DNA of 64,000 bases from Hoylesella nanceiensis DSM 19126 = JCM 15639 (GCF_000379965.1 NZ_KB904327.1:1-64000), one strand, 5' to 3'. Positions 8,843 to 18,383 are shown, numbered from the stretch's first letter. Notes: generated from the sequence alone by a model not told the origin. Program-made: numbers and translations.

Positions 8843-11209
8843 TTAAAAATCTATTGATAAACGTGCATTGATTTGACGACCTGTTAAATAGTTAGGCACG
8901 GCATATTGATTATTGGTTACATCGGTAATCCAATAATAAGAGTTTACATTACTTATTCCAAAGAGATTCAAACAATCTACTCCTAACCACATATTCTTAA
9001 TGAATTTCTGATTGTTTTTGCTATTAAGAAGATTGTAGCTCATACCAATATCAACTCGTTTGTAGGCTGGAGCACGGAAAGTATTGGTCTCTAAGTCTTG
9101 ATGTGGGGTTGAAAAAGGTAAGCCATCGGCGAATGCAAGCTTAAGAGACATCTTCCAACGCTCTGTTCCTGGGAAGTAATCTGTAAAGAATAGGTTCACA
9201 GCATAGCGTTGATCGGTGGGCAATGGAATTTTCTTTCCATTTAAGTTCATTTGTGTATTCATCAAAGAAAGACTTATCCACGAGTCGGTTCCTGGCACGA
9301 ATTCGCCATAAAGCTTAAGGTCTAAGCCTGCAGCATGGCCGTTGCAGAGCTGATCTCCATAGTAAATAACCTTTACATTGTTGACACTATAAGGAATAAG
9401 GTTGCTTAAAGCTTTGTAATAAGCTTCGGCTGTGAATTTATATTGGTGTTCTTTGATCTTAAAATTATAATCTAATCCTGCTATAAATTGTAGCGATCTT
9501 TGACTTTTTACCTTGTTATTAAATTGCGCATAAGTCACTCCATTCGAGATGGTTGTATCTCTTAGCTCTTTAAAGAATGGTGCTTGATAATATAAACCAG
9601 TGGCGAAGCGCATGGTGACATTATGGTTAAAGGCAGGTGTAATGCCTAAAGACACACGTGGACTGATGATTGTTTCTTTATTGAAACTCCAGTTACTCAC
9701 TCTAATTCCATAATTAAGTGTGAAGAGAGTGTGTTCGTGTTTACTTGTAAAGCGATAGGTGTCTTGAATATATCCTTCGATTCTTTGACTGCTTAACTCG
9801 TTCTTTGCACGTAAAGAATAAATCATATTAAGTGCTTCTGGCGTATTGGGAATGTTGTAACCGCTAGAGTCTCGCATTTCATATTCATTCGAAATCTCTT
9901 TGATATTCTCCCATTTCATGGTGAATGCACTCTCTATATTGTGCTTTGAAGTTTTGTGATTAAAAAGCAGCTTTACATTCTTTATGTTGGCTTTTAGATA
10001 GTTTCTTGAATGCTGAAAATAGGTTCCTACACCAAGGTTTTCGCTTGTTTCGGTTTGAGTTAGCCAGTATTGACCCTGTATGTCGTATTTCTCTTGCTCC
10101 TTAGTAGAGAACGCAGAGGCAATAAGAGATAACGAAGTGTTTTGTGTTAGGTTACGCTTTAAACTGAAAGAGCCGAAGAAGGTTTGGAATAAATCGTTTT
10201 CTTGTCCATCGAAATAAACCTTGAAATTCTTTACATTTTTAAATGTTCCGAACTTCGTTTCTCTGTTTTCTGGGGTGAAAGTGTAATGATTATCCGATAT
10301 ACTTCCAATGAATGAGAGTTCCCATCTCTTGTTGGGTTTATAGTTAAAGTAGGTCTGATAATCTAAGAAACGAGGCATATATTCGCCCTTAGTCTCAAGA
10401 GTTCCCAATAAATATTTATTGGTTTTGTAGCGAATACTATTACTCCACGAAAGTTTTTGATTGCCTATGGCTGCGTATAAGCCTGCTCCGAGCATACTGA
10501 TATATGCCGATGCTTCTGACTTTTGTGGTGTTTTATAGGTGATATCTAATGCCGAAGACATCTTATCTCCATATTTAGCGTCGAATCCTCCCGTTGAAAA
10601 TCCAATCTTTTCAACCATATTTGGGTTGATAATAGATAAGCCTTCTTGCTGTCCACTGCGTACAAGAAAGGGACGAAATACCTCTACATTGTTGATATAT
10701 ACACTATTTTCATCGAACGAACCACCACGAACATTGTATTGAGACGATAGCTCGTTGTGGGTAGAAACGCCCGCTTGACTTTGTATTAACTCTTCAACTG
10801 CATTGCCAGTGGCCGACGGATTGTTCTTTAAATCTTCGGTTTTGATATGCTGCATCTGTCCTGTTTGCTTGCGAGCACCCTTCACTGTCACCTCTTCAAT
10901 CATGTTATCTGAATATAATACGATTTGAAGTTTCAGCTTACCTTTAGGCTTTTGTAATATTCTTGTTTTGGTTTTATATCCTACCATCGAGAATTTTACA
11001 GGCACAGAGTCGGCAGTATGCAAGGTTAAAGAGAACTCTCCACGAGGTGAAGTCATCGTCATTTTACCTTGTTTTGCAACAGATACAGTTACGAGTTCAA
11101 TGGGTTGTTGTTGCTCATCGACAACTTTTCCTTGAAGAGTGAATGTTTGTCCGTGCATTACTACTGCATAGAAGAAACATATAAAATATAGTGCAATTCT
11201 TAATTTCAT
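8843..11209 (-). CDS. TonB-dependent outer membrane receptor
   Basis: A 788-residue outer membrane beta-barrel transporter. It has a signal peptide (1-20), a carboxypeptidase-regulatory-like beta-sandwich (about 23-105, FTLQGKVVDEQQQPIELVTVSV), a plug domain (about 110-225, containing VEELIQSQAGVSTHNELSSQYNVRGGSFDENSVYINN) and a barrel of about 560 residues ending in the C-terminal strand INARLSIDF with terminal Phe. It is shorter than SusC-type receptors (about 1000 residues) and has no SusD partner, so it belongs to the general receptor group. The substrate cannot be told from the sequence. It is the first gene of a two-gene operon with the DUF5103 gene. Confidence 0.92.
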   Translation of the reverse strand: MKLRIALYFICFFYAVVMHGQTFTLQGKVVDEQQQPIELVTVSVAKQGKMTMTSPRGEFSLTLHTADSVPVKFSMVGYKTKTRILQKPKGKLKLQIVLYSDNMIEEVTVKGARKQTGQMQHIKTEDLKNNPSATGNAVEELIQSQAGVSTHNELSSQYNVRGGSFDENSVYINNVEVFRPFLVRSGQQEGLSIINPNMVEKIGFSTGGFDAKYGDKMSSALDITYKTPQKSEASAYISMLGAGLYAAIGNQKLSWSNSIRYKTNKYLLGTLETKGEYMPRFLDYQTYFNYKPNKRWELSFIGSISDNHYTFTPENRETKFGTFKNVKNFKVYFDGQENDLFQTFFGSFSLKRNLTQNTSLSLIASAFSTKEQEKYDIQGQYWLTQTETSENLGVGTYFQHSRNYLKANIKNVKLLFNHKTSKHNIESAFTMKWENIKEISNEYEMRDSSGYNIPNTPEALNMIYSLRAKNELSSQRIEGYIQDTYRFTSKHEHTLFTLNYGIRVSNWSFNKETIISPRVSLGITPAFNHNVTMRFATGLYYQAPFFKELRDTTISNGVTYAQFNNKVKSQRSLQFIAGLDYNFKIKEHQYKFTAEAYYKALSNLIPYSVNNVKVIYYGDQLCNGHAAGLDLKLYGEFVPGTDSWISLSLMNTQMNLNGKKIPLPTDQRYAVNLFFTDYFPGTERWKMSLKLAFADGLPFSTPHQDLETNTFRAPAYKRVDIGMSYNLLNSKNNQKFIKNMWLGVDCLNLFGISNVNSYYWITDVTNNQYAVPNYLTGRQINARLSIDF

Positions 11210-11271
11210 ATAAACATTAAACGCAAAAAACGCTGTTATATTGTTTAATTGGAGCGATATAGATAAAAGAA

Positions 11272-11313
11272 ATTACCGTCAAACAAGTATAAATATGCTT
11301 GAATGACGGTAAT
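11272..11313 (-). terminator. Terminator downstream of cydB
   Basis: ATTACCGTCA and TGACGGTAAT form a perfect 10-bp stem, extended by CAAG/CTTG inside. On the minus strand it is followed by a T-rich run (TTCTTTTATCT). It sits between the cyd operon and the receptor gene. Confidence 0.7.
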
Positions 11314-11339
11314 AAGTCTTTTCTATTGAGATCTGACGA

Positions 11340-12482
11340 TTAGTAAACTTCGTCGTCTTTCAATTCTTCTTTGTCTAGTTTTTTCTTGTCCATTACATAC
11401 CAAACGTAAGCTATATAAGCCACAACGAATGGAACAAGGATTGAAACTACAGACATTGTTTGAAGTGTAAACAAGCTACTGCAGCTGTTTGATATGGTTA
11501 AACTACTTTGAATATCAATGTTTGATGGATAGTAAGCAGTGTGATTCCAACCTGCACAGAGTAGTAGTGATAACACAACTAGTACCACTCCGATGCCTGC
11601 AAACCATATTCCTTTGGTATAGTTCTTTGTGAATAGAGTCTTACCTAGAGCGTAAAGAAGCATCAAAACACCAACCAATAGCACTACTAATAGATACCAC
11701 ATGGTAACGAAGTTATTAAGATACTTCATTGGTTCCATATAAATGCTACCATCATTTACATTCTCTGCGAATCCATCTTTAAGAAGAGTGCGGATCAAGA
11801 ATGAAAGGAATAGCACCAAGAATGGAACTGTATTAACCAAAAGTTGTCTCTTTGAGCGTTCTTGTATTACTGCATCATTTACGTTATTGATGATGTAGAA
11901 TGTACCAAGAATACGTGAAAGGAACATAACTGCCAAGCCAAGTACAAGATTCCAAGGGTCTAATAGAGCATCAAGTCCGTGTGAACCATTAGCCCATTGG
12001 CTAATAACAGGTTGTAGACTGTTGGTGATGTTCATCTTGTTCACAACGAAGTTAGATCCATTGAAGAATGTTGCAACAGCTCCACCAAGTAGAACTGGTC
12101 CAACAATTCCATTGAGAACTAAGAACCATTGAAATGTTTTTGCACCAAAAATGTTACCAAGTTTGTTTTGGAATTCATAGCTCACAGCTTGTAATACGAA
12201 TGAGAATAGAATAATCATCCATAACCAATAAGCGCCACCAAAGCTGGTACTATAGAATAAAGGGAATGAAGCAAAGAATGCACCACCGAATGTTACGAGG
12301 GTAGTAAAGGTGATTTCCCATTTGCGTCCTGTTGAGTTTACAACCAAACGGCGTTCCTCTGGGGTGTGTCCTAATGAGAAAATAAGAGAATTTGCGCCTT
12401 GTACAAACATTAAAAAGACGAGTAATGCTCCTAATAAAGAAACCAAGAACCACCAGTAGTGTTGTAATAATGTGTATGACAT
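11340..12482 (-). CDS. cydB: Cytochrome bd oxidase subunit II
   Basis: A 380-residue integral membrane protein with about nine hydrophobic helices, matching CydB (378 residues in E. coli). The family signature near the start includes WFLVSLLGALLVFLMFVQGANSL and the helix FGGAFFASFPLFY. It pairs with CydA in the quinol oxidase that reduces oxygen to water with high affinity. It starts 15 bases after cydA, so it is in the same operon. In anaerobic Bacteroidales this enzyme permits nanoaerobic respiration and oxygen scavenging (family knowledge). Confidence 0.95.
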   Translation of the reverse strand: MSYTLLQHYWWFLVSLLGALLVFLMFVQGANSLIFSLGHTPEERRLVVNSTGRKWEITFTTLVTFGGAFFASFPLFYSTSFGGAYWLWMIILFSFVLQAVSYEFQNKLGNIFGAKTFQWFLVLNGIVGPVLLGGAVATFFNGSNFVVNKMNITNSLQPVISQWANGSHGLDALLDPWNLVLGLAVMFLSRILGTFYIINNVNDAVIQERSKRQLLVNTVPFLVLFLSFLIRTLLKDGFAENVNDGSIYMEPMKYLNNFVTMWYLLVVLLVGVLMLLYALGKTLFTKNYTKGIWFAGIGVVLVVLSLLLCAGWNHTAYYPSNIDIQSSLTISNSCSSLFTLQTMSVVSILVPFVVAYIAYVWYVMDKKKLDKEELKDDEVY

Positions 12483-12497
12483 AATATCTTGTTTAAA

Positions 12498-14090
12498 TTA
12501 TTTTGTTATCTTTTCGCTCTCGATTGTGTATTCAGGTCCTTTCTTAATTTGCTTGCAAAGGATATTGATTTCAGTGATAAGCATCGCTGTAAACAACACT
12601 AAGAAGATGAAGAAAGTAACAATTACTGAACTAGCTTGAATGTTAGAAACAGCCACCCAAGTAGGAAGTATATCTTGAATTGTCCAAGGTTGACGTCCCA
12701 TTTCAGCAACAACCCAACCTGATTCTGTTGCAATATAACCTAAAGGAAGTGTGATGATTCCTGCAATAAGTAACCAACGGTGTTTGGTTAGGTCTTTCTT
12801 ATACACCATAAATAATAGTACTGCAAAGAAAAGAATAAACAAACAGCCAAGTCCAACCATAAGTCTGAACGACCAGAAGCATACAGGAACATAAGGAACT
12901 ACTTGGTCTGCAGACTTAATATAGCCGTAACCAAAGTACTTCATGTTCTCGTTTAATATCTTAAGATTAGCTTCAATACCTGCTTTGTCGTTAGCTTTTT
13001 TAGCCTCACGATAAGCTGGAAGAGCAGTAATAGCTTGTTTACCACGAGCAATCTTCTCTTGAAGTGATGGCTCTTTTACTCCTTCATTGTTGGTATATCC
13101 ATTGATAATGTCGTTGATTCCTGGTACATATCCTTCGAAATCGTTTGTTGCAAGGAATGAAAGAGCAAAAGGAATATCAATCTTACAAGGATGTTTTGGA
13201 CAATCTTTAAACTCTGGTTGTGAGAAAGGATCAACCAAACCGAAAGTTGTTAGCGGTTGTGCTTTACCACCATTGTATAGTGCTTCCATTGCAGCAAGCT
13301 TCATTGGTTGAGTCTTTGCCACCATATGTGCAGAGTGATGTCCTGTTATTCCTGCTAAAATAGAAGCGGTAAGACCTACAAATGCAGCAATTTTTAAGCT
13401 CTCAGTAGCAAGCTTTACTTCTCGTTTCTTAATTAAATAATAACAGCTAACAGCTACAGTAAACACCGCACCAATAATCCAAGAAGAAATTACTGTGTGT
13501 AGAAATTTATCAATAGCGAATGGACTAAACGCTACTTCTAGGAACGAATTGAATGATGCAAGCTCGTTTCTCATTGTGTCAGGGTTGAATGTATGGCCCA
13601 CAGGATACTGCATCCAAGCATTCGCAACCAATATCCACCAAGCAGAAAGAGTAGCTCCTAAGCCTGTTAACCAAGTAGAAGCGAGGTGAAAACCTGCTGA
13701 AACTTTCTTCCAACCGAAGAACATTACTGCCACGAAAGTAGACTCCATGAAGAATGCTAGAATACCTTCAATAGCTAAAGGAGCGCCGAAGATGTCACCA
13801 ACTAACCATGAATAGTTACTCCAGTTAGTACCAAATTCGAATTCAAGGATGATACCTGTGGCAACACCCATAGCGAAATTAATACCAAAAAGCTTTTGCC
13901 AAAACTTCGCAACATCTTTCCAAAATGGTTTCTTTGTGCGATAATAGCAAGTCTCAGCGATGCCCATTACAATGGCAAGGCCTAGAGTTAGAGGTACAAA
14001 AAGCCAGTGATAAATGGCTGTAAGGGCAAATTGTGCTCTCGACCAGTCAATAGTACTGCTCGAGATGTCTAATAAAAGATGATTAAACAT
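12498..14090 (-). CDS. cydA: Cytochrome bd oxidase subunit I
   Basis: A 530-residue, multi-helix membrane subunit carrying the haems and quinol site. A haem-ligand His28 lies in AIYHWLFVPLTLG, a second His in DKFLHTVISSW, and the Met ligand region in ESGWVVAEMGRQPW. GRQPWTI is the conserved CydA motif. The loop between helices VI and VII (about residues 255-385) is long, as in E. coli-type enzymes. The start at 14090 is preceded 23 bases upstream by the end of the DUF4492 gene. The operon order is DUF4492, cydA, cydB. Confidence 0.96.
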   Translation of the reverse strand: MFNHLLLDISSSTIDWSRAQFALTAIYHWLFVPLTLGLAIVMGIAETCYYRTKKPFWKDVAKFWQKLFGINFAMGVATGIILEFEFGTNWSNYSWLVGDIFGAPLAIEGILAFFMESTFVAVMFFGWKKVSAGFHLASTWLTGLGATLSAWWILVANAWMQYPVGHTFNPDTMRNELASFNSFLEVAFSPFAIDKFLHTVISSWIIGAVFTVAVSCYYLIKKREVKLATESLKIAAFVGLTASILAGITGHHSAHMVAKTQPMKLAAMEALYNGGKAQPLTTFGLVDPFSQPEFKDCPKHPCKIDIPFALSFLATNDFEGYVPGINDIINGYTNNEGVKEPSLQEKIARGKQAITALPAYREAKKANDKAGIEANLKILNENMKYFGYGYIKSADQVVPYVPVCFWSFRLMVGLGCLFILFFAVLLFMVYKKDLTKHRWLLIAGIITLPLGYIATESGWVVAEMGRQPWTIQDILPTWVAVSNIQASSVIVTFFIFLVLFTAMLITEINILCKQIKKGPEYTIESEKITK

Positions 14091-14113
14091 AATGTATTGT
14101 TGTTTTAATTATT

Positions 14114-14335
14114 TTACTTTGAACGTTGAATTAGCTCTTTTGAGACGTATTCTGGTTCGCTTCCTTTTTGTGTCTGATGTTTTATATGATTGGGAAAGAA
14201 GAATACTTTTAAGATTGCAAACATTATAAATAGTTTAATTGCAATGATTAACCATAATGTTTTGCCAAGCTTCATGTTCTTAAATCCGTCATAGTATAGA
14301 TAAAATATCTTTTTAAACAAATTGTTATTGCTCAT
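14114..14335 (-). CDS. DUF4492 small membrane protein linked to cyd
   Basis: A 73-residue protein with one hydrophobic segment (about 25-46, LWLIIAIKLFIMFAILKVFFFP) and a positively charged N-terminal part (LFKKIFYLYYDGFKNMKLGKT). This matches DUF4492, a Bacteroidetes family found before cydA. Single-helix accessory subunits (CydX, CydY, CydS) are known in other bd oxidases. By position and size this may be the equivalent, but that is inference. It starts the cyd operon. Confidence 0.85.
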   Translation of the reverse strand: MSNNNLFKKIFYLYYDGFKNMKLGKTLWLIIAIKLFIMFAILKVFFFPNHIKHQTQKGSEPEYVSKELIQRSK

Positions 14336-14361
14336 CTAAACAATTATTCTTTATTGTCGCA

Positions 14362-14369
14362 CAAATATA
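14362..14369 (-). promoter_or_regulatory. -7 element for the cyd operon
   Basis: On the minus strand TATATTTG fits TAnnTTTG, 27 bases before the first gene of the cyd operon. A TTTG lies 12 bases upstream instead of about 19, so the -33 element is unclear. Nothing else is recognised in 14370-14541. Confidence 0.4.
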
Positions 14370-14541
14370 AATATTTATCCTCAAAGATGAGGATGAGTAG
14401 TGCGTTTTTTAATAAAATATGTGAGAAAAGGTACCTAAAACTTTAAATTTGAGGCTCAATAAGGCCATATTTGAATGAAAAAGTCTTTAAAATAGAGTTT
14501 TTTACCTTGAAATGCAAGTCGATGAAAAGTACTCTTACATT

Positions 14542-15123
14542 CTAATAGTTTCCCTCTAATTCCTGTATTTTCTCGTAAACACGATGAACGGGAAGTCCCA
14601 TTACATTGAAATAACTACCTTTAATACTTGTAATTCCTATGTAACCAATCCACTCTTGAATACCATACGATCCCGCTTTGTCAAAGGGTTTGAATTGCGA
14701 TACATAATAGTTTATTTCCTCATCTGATAGCTCTTTGAAGCACACCTCAGTTACATCGCTAAACGATATGCTTTTGTCAGAGGTCTTTAAACACACACCT
14801 GTAGCCACAGTATGGGTCTTATTACTTAAAAGACGCAACATTTCAAAAGCCTCTTTCTCGTTCTTTGGCTTACCTAAAATTGTGTTATCCACAATCACAA
14901 GCGTATCGGCTGTAATTAAAATCTCATTGTCTGCAACCTCATAATTACTGGCTTTCTTCTTCGAAAGATATTCTGGAACATCTAAAGCCGATAGGGTTGA
15001 GGGGTAAGACTCGTCGATATCGTTTTTTACCCTGATTGTTATTGATTTGTTTAAGCCCGACAATAACTCTTTACGTCGAGGCGAATTACTGGCCAACACC
15101 AGTTGATATTCTTTTTTATTCAT
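14542..15123 (-). CDS. maf: Maf-type nucleoside triphosphate pyrophosphatase
   Basis: A 193-residue Maf/HAM1-fold protein that hydrolyses non-standard or methylated nucleoside triphosphates (likely dTTP/UTP type). It has the signature SNSPRRKELL at residues 12-21, then TADTLVIVDNTILGKP with the catalytic Asp, and KTHTVATGVCL. The length matches the family. It is last in the four-gene minus-strand operon that starts with the nitroreductase. It was named Maf because its overproduction affects septum formation in Bacillus; substrate class was not tested here. Confidence 0.9.
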   Translation of the reverse strand: MNKKEYQLVLASNSPRRKELLSGLNKSITIRVKNDIDESYPSTLSALDVPEYLSKKKASNYEVADNEILITADTLVIVDNTILGKPKNEKEAFEMLRLLSNKTHTVATGVCLKTSDKSISFSDVTEVCFKELSDEEINYYVSQFKPFDKAGSYGIQEWIGYIGITSIKGSYFNVMGLPVHRVYEKIQELEGNY

Positions 15124-15155
15124 TTCTGTTTATAATATAATAAGGTGACAGCTCA

Positions 15156-15674
15156 TTACCAACCGAAGGCAATATTGCTTTCCATCCATTTGCCTTGAGC
15201 CTTTAGCACCTGCTCGATAATATCTCTTCCACAGCCGTTTCCGCCAGTAAAGTCGCTGATATAGCAACTAATTTCCTTTATTTCTGGTGCCGCATCTTTG
15301 GGACAACATGCACAGCCACACACCCTCATTATTTCATAATCGGGTATGTCGTCGCCCACATAAATAATCTCTTCGTCTTTTAATTGATATTTCTCTTTAA
15401 GCGAATCGTATATCTTTATTTTTACACTTGCTCCAAGATGAACCTCTTTTACACCGAGATTTTCATATCTAACCTTCACCGCATTGGTCTTTCCACCTGT
15501 TATTATGCCCATAATAAGCCCTTGTTTCTGAGCCAATTGAATAGCATATCCATCTTTAATATTGGCACTTCTTAGCGGTTCTCCACTGCTTGCGAGGGTT
15601 ATCGTTTGTGTAGATAGAACGCCATCTACATCAAAGAATATCGCACGTATTCTGCTTAAGTCGTAATTAATCAT
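15156..15674 (-). CDS. KdsC-like HAD phosphatase
   Basis: A 172-residue HAD-superfamily phosphatase of the capless KdsC type. The nucleophile motif FFDVDGVLS holds the two Asp near residues 15 and 17. The second motif is IITGGKT and the final motif is [12 protein letters not shown] with the Mg-binding Asp pair. The likely reaction is removal of phosphate from KDO-8-phosphate in lipopolysaccharide synthesis. Other sugar-acid phosphatases of the same fold cannot be excluded. It overlaps the upstream DUF2520 gene by 8 bases. Confidence 0.88.
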   Translation of the reverse strand: MINYDLSRIRAIFFDVDGVLSTQTITLASSGEPLRSANIKDGYAIQLAQKQGLIMGIITGGKTNAVKVRYENLGVKEVHLGASVKIKIYDSLKEKYQLKDEEIIYVGDDIPDYEIMRVCGCACCPKDAAPEIKEISCYISDFTGGNGCGRDIIEQVLKAQGKWMESNIAFGW

Positions 15675-16455
15675 TGTCGTTATGTTGTTCTAATTTGTTT
15701 ATTATTTGAGAAGACATCTCTTTGTAGAGAGATTGTAATGCCTTGTTGCTTTCTAATAGCTGAATATGGCTTTCTATCACCTTTGTATCTTTGCGTGCTG
15801 CAGGACCTGTTTGCGCCTCAATGGCAGACATTTTGTGTACCTTTTTAGCCGTTTCGTCAATCAAAGGCAAAATTACTTCGAATGGGATAGAACGATTTTC
15901 TAATAATTCTTGAGCCACACTATAGCAATAATTGCTAAAATTACATGCAAAGATGGCAGCAATATGAAGGTATTTTCGATCGGTATCATCGAGGTGATAC
16001 ACCTTCTTTGAAATACTTGTTGCTATGCTTTTTATTGTATTAAGAGTATCTTCGTTATTTGCATCAATAAAGATAGGTATATTACTGAATGATAATAGCT
16101 TATCAATACTAAATGTTTGCATAGGATATAGCACTCCATATCTATTAGCATAGGGTACAAAACTACTCATTAATAGGCTGCCCGATGTGTGTAAAAAGAT
16201 AGCGTCTTTGCGCTCGTTGCATATCTTTGGGAGGACTTCAAGAAACGCATCGTCTTTTAATGCGATGATGTATAAGTCGGAATCTTTATTGATTTGTTCG
16301 AACGAAGTGGTTTTAGAGCAGTTTAAAAGTTCGGCAAGGCGATTAGCAGAATGCTCAGTTCTGCTAAAAACCTCTTTGATATGAAATCCTTTTTCTTTTA
16401 GTTCTACACCTAAATTGGTTGCCAGTTTACCTGCTCCAATAATCGTTATATCCAT
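15667..16455 (-). CDS. Rossmann-like DUF2520 protein
   Basis: A 262-residue protein with an N-terminal Rossmann domain ([17 protein letters not shown], GxGxxAxxL nucleotide-binding motif at residues 6-16) and a C-terminal helical DUF2520 domain (about 130-260). It resembles pyrroline-5-carboxylate reductase and F420-dependent NADP reductase folds. The exact substrate is unknown. It is third from the operon end, between the nitroreductase and the KdsC-like gene, in a Bacteroidales arrangement I have seen described only as hypothetical. Confidence 0.82.
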   Translation of the reverse strand: MDITIIGAGKLATNLGVELKEKGFHIKEVFSRTEHSANRLAELLNCSKTTSFEQINKDSDLYIIALKDDAFLEVLPKICNERKDAIFLHTSGSLLMSSFVPYANRYGVLYPMQTFSIDKLLSFSNIPIFIDANNEDTLNTIKSIATSISKKVYHLDDTDRKYLHIAAIFACNFSNYCYSVAQELLENRSIPFEVILPLIDETAKKVHKMSAIEAQTGPAARKDTKVIESHIQLLESNKALQSLYKEMSSQIINKLEQHNDND

Positions 16456-16477
16456 CGTTTAAATCGTTGTTATTTTC

Positions 16478-17005
16478 TTACCACTTACCAATATGCACCT
16501 TTTCCCATTTAATTTTGTCGGCATTATGTGGCGCATTGGTTTTGTTGGGATAGCCAAATGCAATGAGGGCAAGCACCTGTTGATTGGCAGGAATATCGAG
16601 AATACCTCGCACAATCTCTTCGCACGAGGTGTTGTCTGAAAGATATCGGTCTCTAATTTGAATCCAACACGAACCCAAAGACAATTCTTCTGCCTGATAT
16701 TGCATGCTCACTCCAACAATAGAAGCATCTTCAATCCAGCAATCGTTCACGCTTTTATCACCACACAAAACCACCACGAGGGGGGCGTTGGCAATGAAAC
16801 TGATGTAGTGTTCCTTTGCTTCTGACAGTTTCTCAATGTCTGCTTTGTTGTCAACAGCAATGATGTCCCAACCTTGTTTGCCTTTAGATGAAGGGGCAAA
16901 GAAAGCACTTTGAAAAAGTGTTTCGATGTGTTCGGGAGCTATTTCGGTTGTTTTAAAATCTCTACAGCTACGTCTTTCTGTTGAAAGTTGCTTAAATGAA
17001 CTCAT
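16478..17005 (-). CDS. Nitroreductase family flavoprotein
   Basis: A 175-residue FMN-dependent NAD(P)H oxidoreductase. Typical features are RRSCRDF near residue 13 (FMN phosphate contacts), the FAPSSKGKQGWDIIAV segment, and the C-terminal ALIAFGYPNKTNAPH. The substrate is unknown. It is the first gene of the operon and has a -7 element 46 bases upstream. It is distinct from the second nitroreductase at 54842. Confidence 0.88.
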   Translation of the reverse strand: MSSFKQLSTERRSCRDFKTTEIAPEHIETLFQSAFFAPSSKGKQGWDIIAVDNKADIEKLSEAKEHYISFIANAPLVVVLCGDKSVNDCWIEDASIVGVSMQYQAEELSLGSCWIQIRDRYLSDNTSCEEIVRGILDIPANQQVLALIAFGYPNKTNAPHNADKIKWEKVHIGKW

Positions 17006-17050
17006 TGTTTTGCCTTTCTTTTGGTTTAAATATTTAGAAAATGCGTTCTA

Positions 17051-17058
17051 CAAAGGTA
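17051..17058 (-). promoter_or_regulatory. -7 element for the nitroreductase operon
   Basis: On the minus strand TACCTTTG is a perfect -7 element. The -33 region is only a weak match. The 22-bp array B begins about 57 bases further upstream. Confidence 0.55.
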
Positions 17059-17114
17059 GATTATTCTTGTTGAACTCACAACATATTGTTCTATAAATAT
17101 AAGTAGTGCCTTTT

Positions 17115-17202
17115 AAAAGCATTGATATTGGTGGGTAAAAGCATTGTTATTACTGTCTAAAAACATAGCTTTTGCAAGGTAATATCATAGCTTTTATTTA
17201 TC
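17115..17202. repeat. 22-bp phased palindrome array B (four units)
   Basis: Units begin at 17115, 17137, 17159 and 17181. Units 1 and 2 share AAAAGCATTG. Units 3 and 4 share CATAGCTTTT. All have AA at unit positions 1-2 and TT at 14-15. It lies in the 480-bp divergent region between the nitroreductase operon and the gene at 17487, the rest of which holds only promoter elements. Confidence 0.85.
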
Positions 17203-17461
17203 GATAAAAGTATAAGGCGTTTTTATTTTGTAAATAATTGTATTTCAATGTGATGTCTACTTTATTTAAAATAGTGATGAGGCTCAATATAAGTAGAGAA
17301 ATTTTTTATTGTAAAGGGGCTCTTTTTATGTTTGGCAAGGTAAGTAAGTTGAACTCTAGCGCAATACTGAAATAATGTTATTTTATTAGAAGCATATTAT
17401 TAATAATGTGAATTTAATTATTATTATTAACCTTAATCGATAGATTTTCGTTGAATTATAC

Positions 17462-17469
17462 TACTTTTG
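17462..17469 (+). promoter_or_regulatory. -7 element upstream of the 17487 gene
   Basis: TACTTTTG fits TAnnTTTG and lies 18 bases before the ATG, giving a leader of only about ten bases. No clear -33 element is seen. Confidence 0.45.
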
Positions 17470-17486
17470 TGATATAAAATGTAGTT

Positions 17487-18083
17487 ATGATGAAGAGATA
17501 TATAATAAGCGCATCGTTGCTTTTGTGCTCTTGTATGTGCACTGTTTCGGCTCAAACTTCAACAAGTAATAAGACAGAGTCGCTTGGAAGTAAGATATCA
17601 AGAATATTAAATAGAGCCAGAAAGTCTGCAAATAAAGCTGGAAAGCAAGTGGGTTACACCTTAGATGCAGATGGACATTTGAATAAAGAAAATGACCTTA
17701 TAAAGGTTAGTGGCCTATATTACATGCCTTTGTACACAGTAAACCTATATCAAGGTAAAGAAGCTGCAGAGTTTAGAGAGACTGTTCGAAAGAAATTTAT
17801 GGAGAAATATCCCCAAACTAAACTGCAAACTGTGGTGATTCCTCAAACAGATTGGTTGCATGAACCTGTGGAAAAGGGTGATGTGATTATTGGATATTTG
17901 CAAACAATGTATTGTTATGCTATTGCACAAGATGGTGAAGAGGGATATATTAATGCAAAGTTCACCTTTCAACGATATAGAGAAGTGGGTGGAGAATATC
18001 AACCTTTGCAAGAAAAATGGCCTAAATGGGAACGCACAGACGTGCTTTCTGATAAGGTATATAATAAGTTGTTGACAAAATAA
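17487..18083 (+). CDS. Exported protein of unknown function
   Basis: A 198-residue protein with a signal peptide (about 1-22, IISASLLLCSCMCTVSAQ). Cleavage after SAQ is likely; the cysteines could also make a lipobox (LLLCSC). Residues 30-60 are basic and helical (SKISRILNRARKSANKAGKQVGYT). The rest is a mixed alpha/beta domain with TKLQTVVIPQTDWLHEPVEKGDVIIGYLQTMYCYAIAQDG. I do not recognise a family. An alternative ATG lies one codon downstream. It is a single gene, 330 bases before the large cluster at 18416. Confidence 0.7.
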   Translation: MMKRYIISASLLLCSCMCTVSAQTSTSNKTESLGSKISRILNRARKSANKAGKQVGYTLDADGHLNKENDLIKVSGLYYMPLYTVNLYQGKEAAEFRETVRKKFMEKYPQTKLQTVVIPQTDWLHEPVEKGDVIIGYLQTMYCYAIAQDGEEGYINAKFTFQRYREVGGEYQPLQEKWPKWERTDVLSDKVYNKLLTK

Positions 18084-18375
18084 TGATTGTCAGTTGAGTG
18101 TCGAAAAGAATTTTATTACTTCGTTTTTATCTTGATATGTAATGCTATAAAGTGTTGGATTTTAGAATAAAATAGAAGTATGTAAAACTCTTTTCGATAT
18201 CAATTATATTCGAATAACAACTCGGGTAGAGTTAAATATAAAACAGATACAGATTTATTTAAATTCTTTATTTCAAATAGTTGCAAATGAGTTGCAAAAT
18301 AAGTGATATTGAAATAAAATTACATTGATAATAATAACAGTTCTAATATTAGCGATAATTTATATTGTTTTTTTG

Positions 18376-18383
18376 TACCTTTG
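18376..18383 (+). promoter_or_regulatory. -7 element of the tubulin/ATPase operon
   Basis: TACCTTTG is a perfect -7 element. The -33 position is not TTTG. It lies inside the longest possible reading frame of the next gene, which shows that the upstream start at 18365 is not used and that translation begins at 18416, leaving a leader of about 26 bases. Nothing else is recognised in 18084-18375. Confidence 0.65.
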
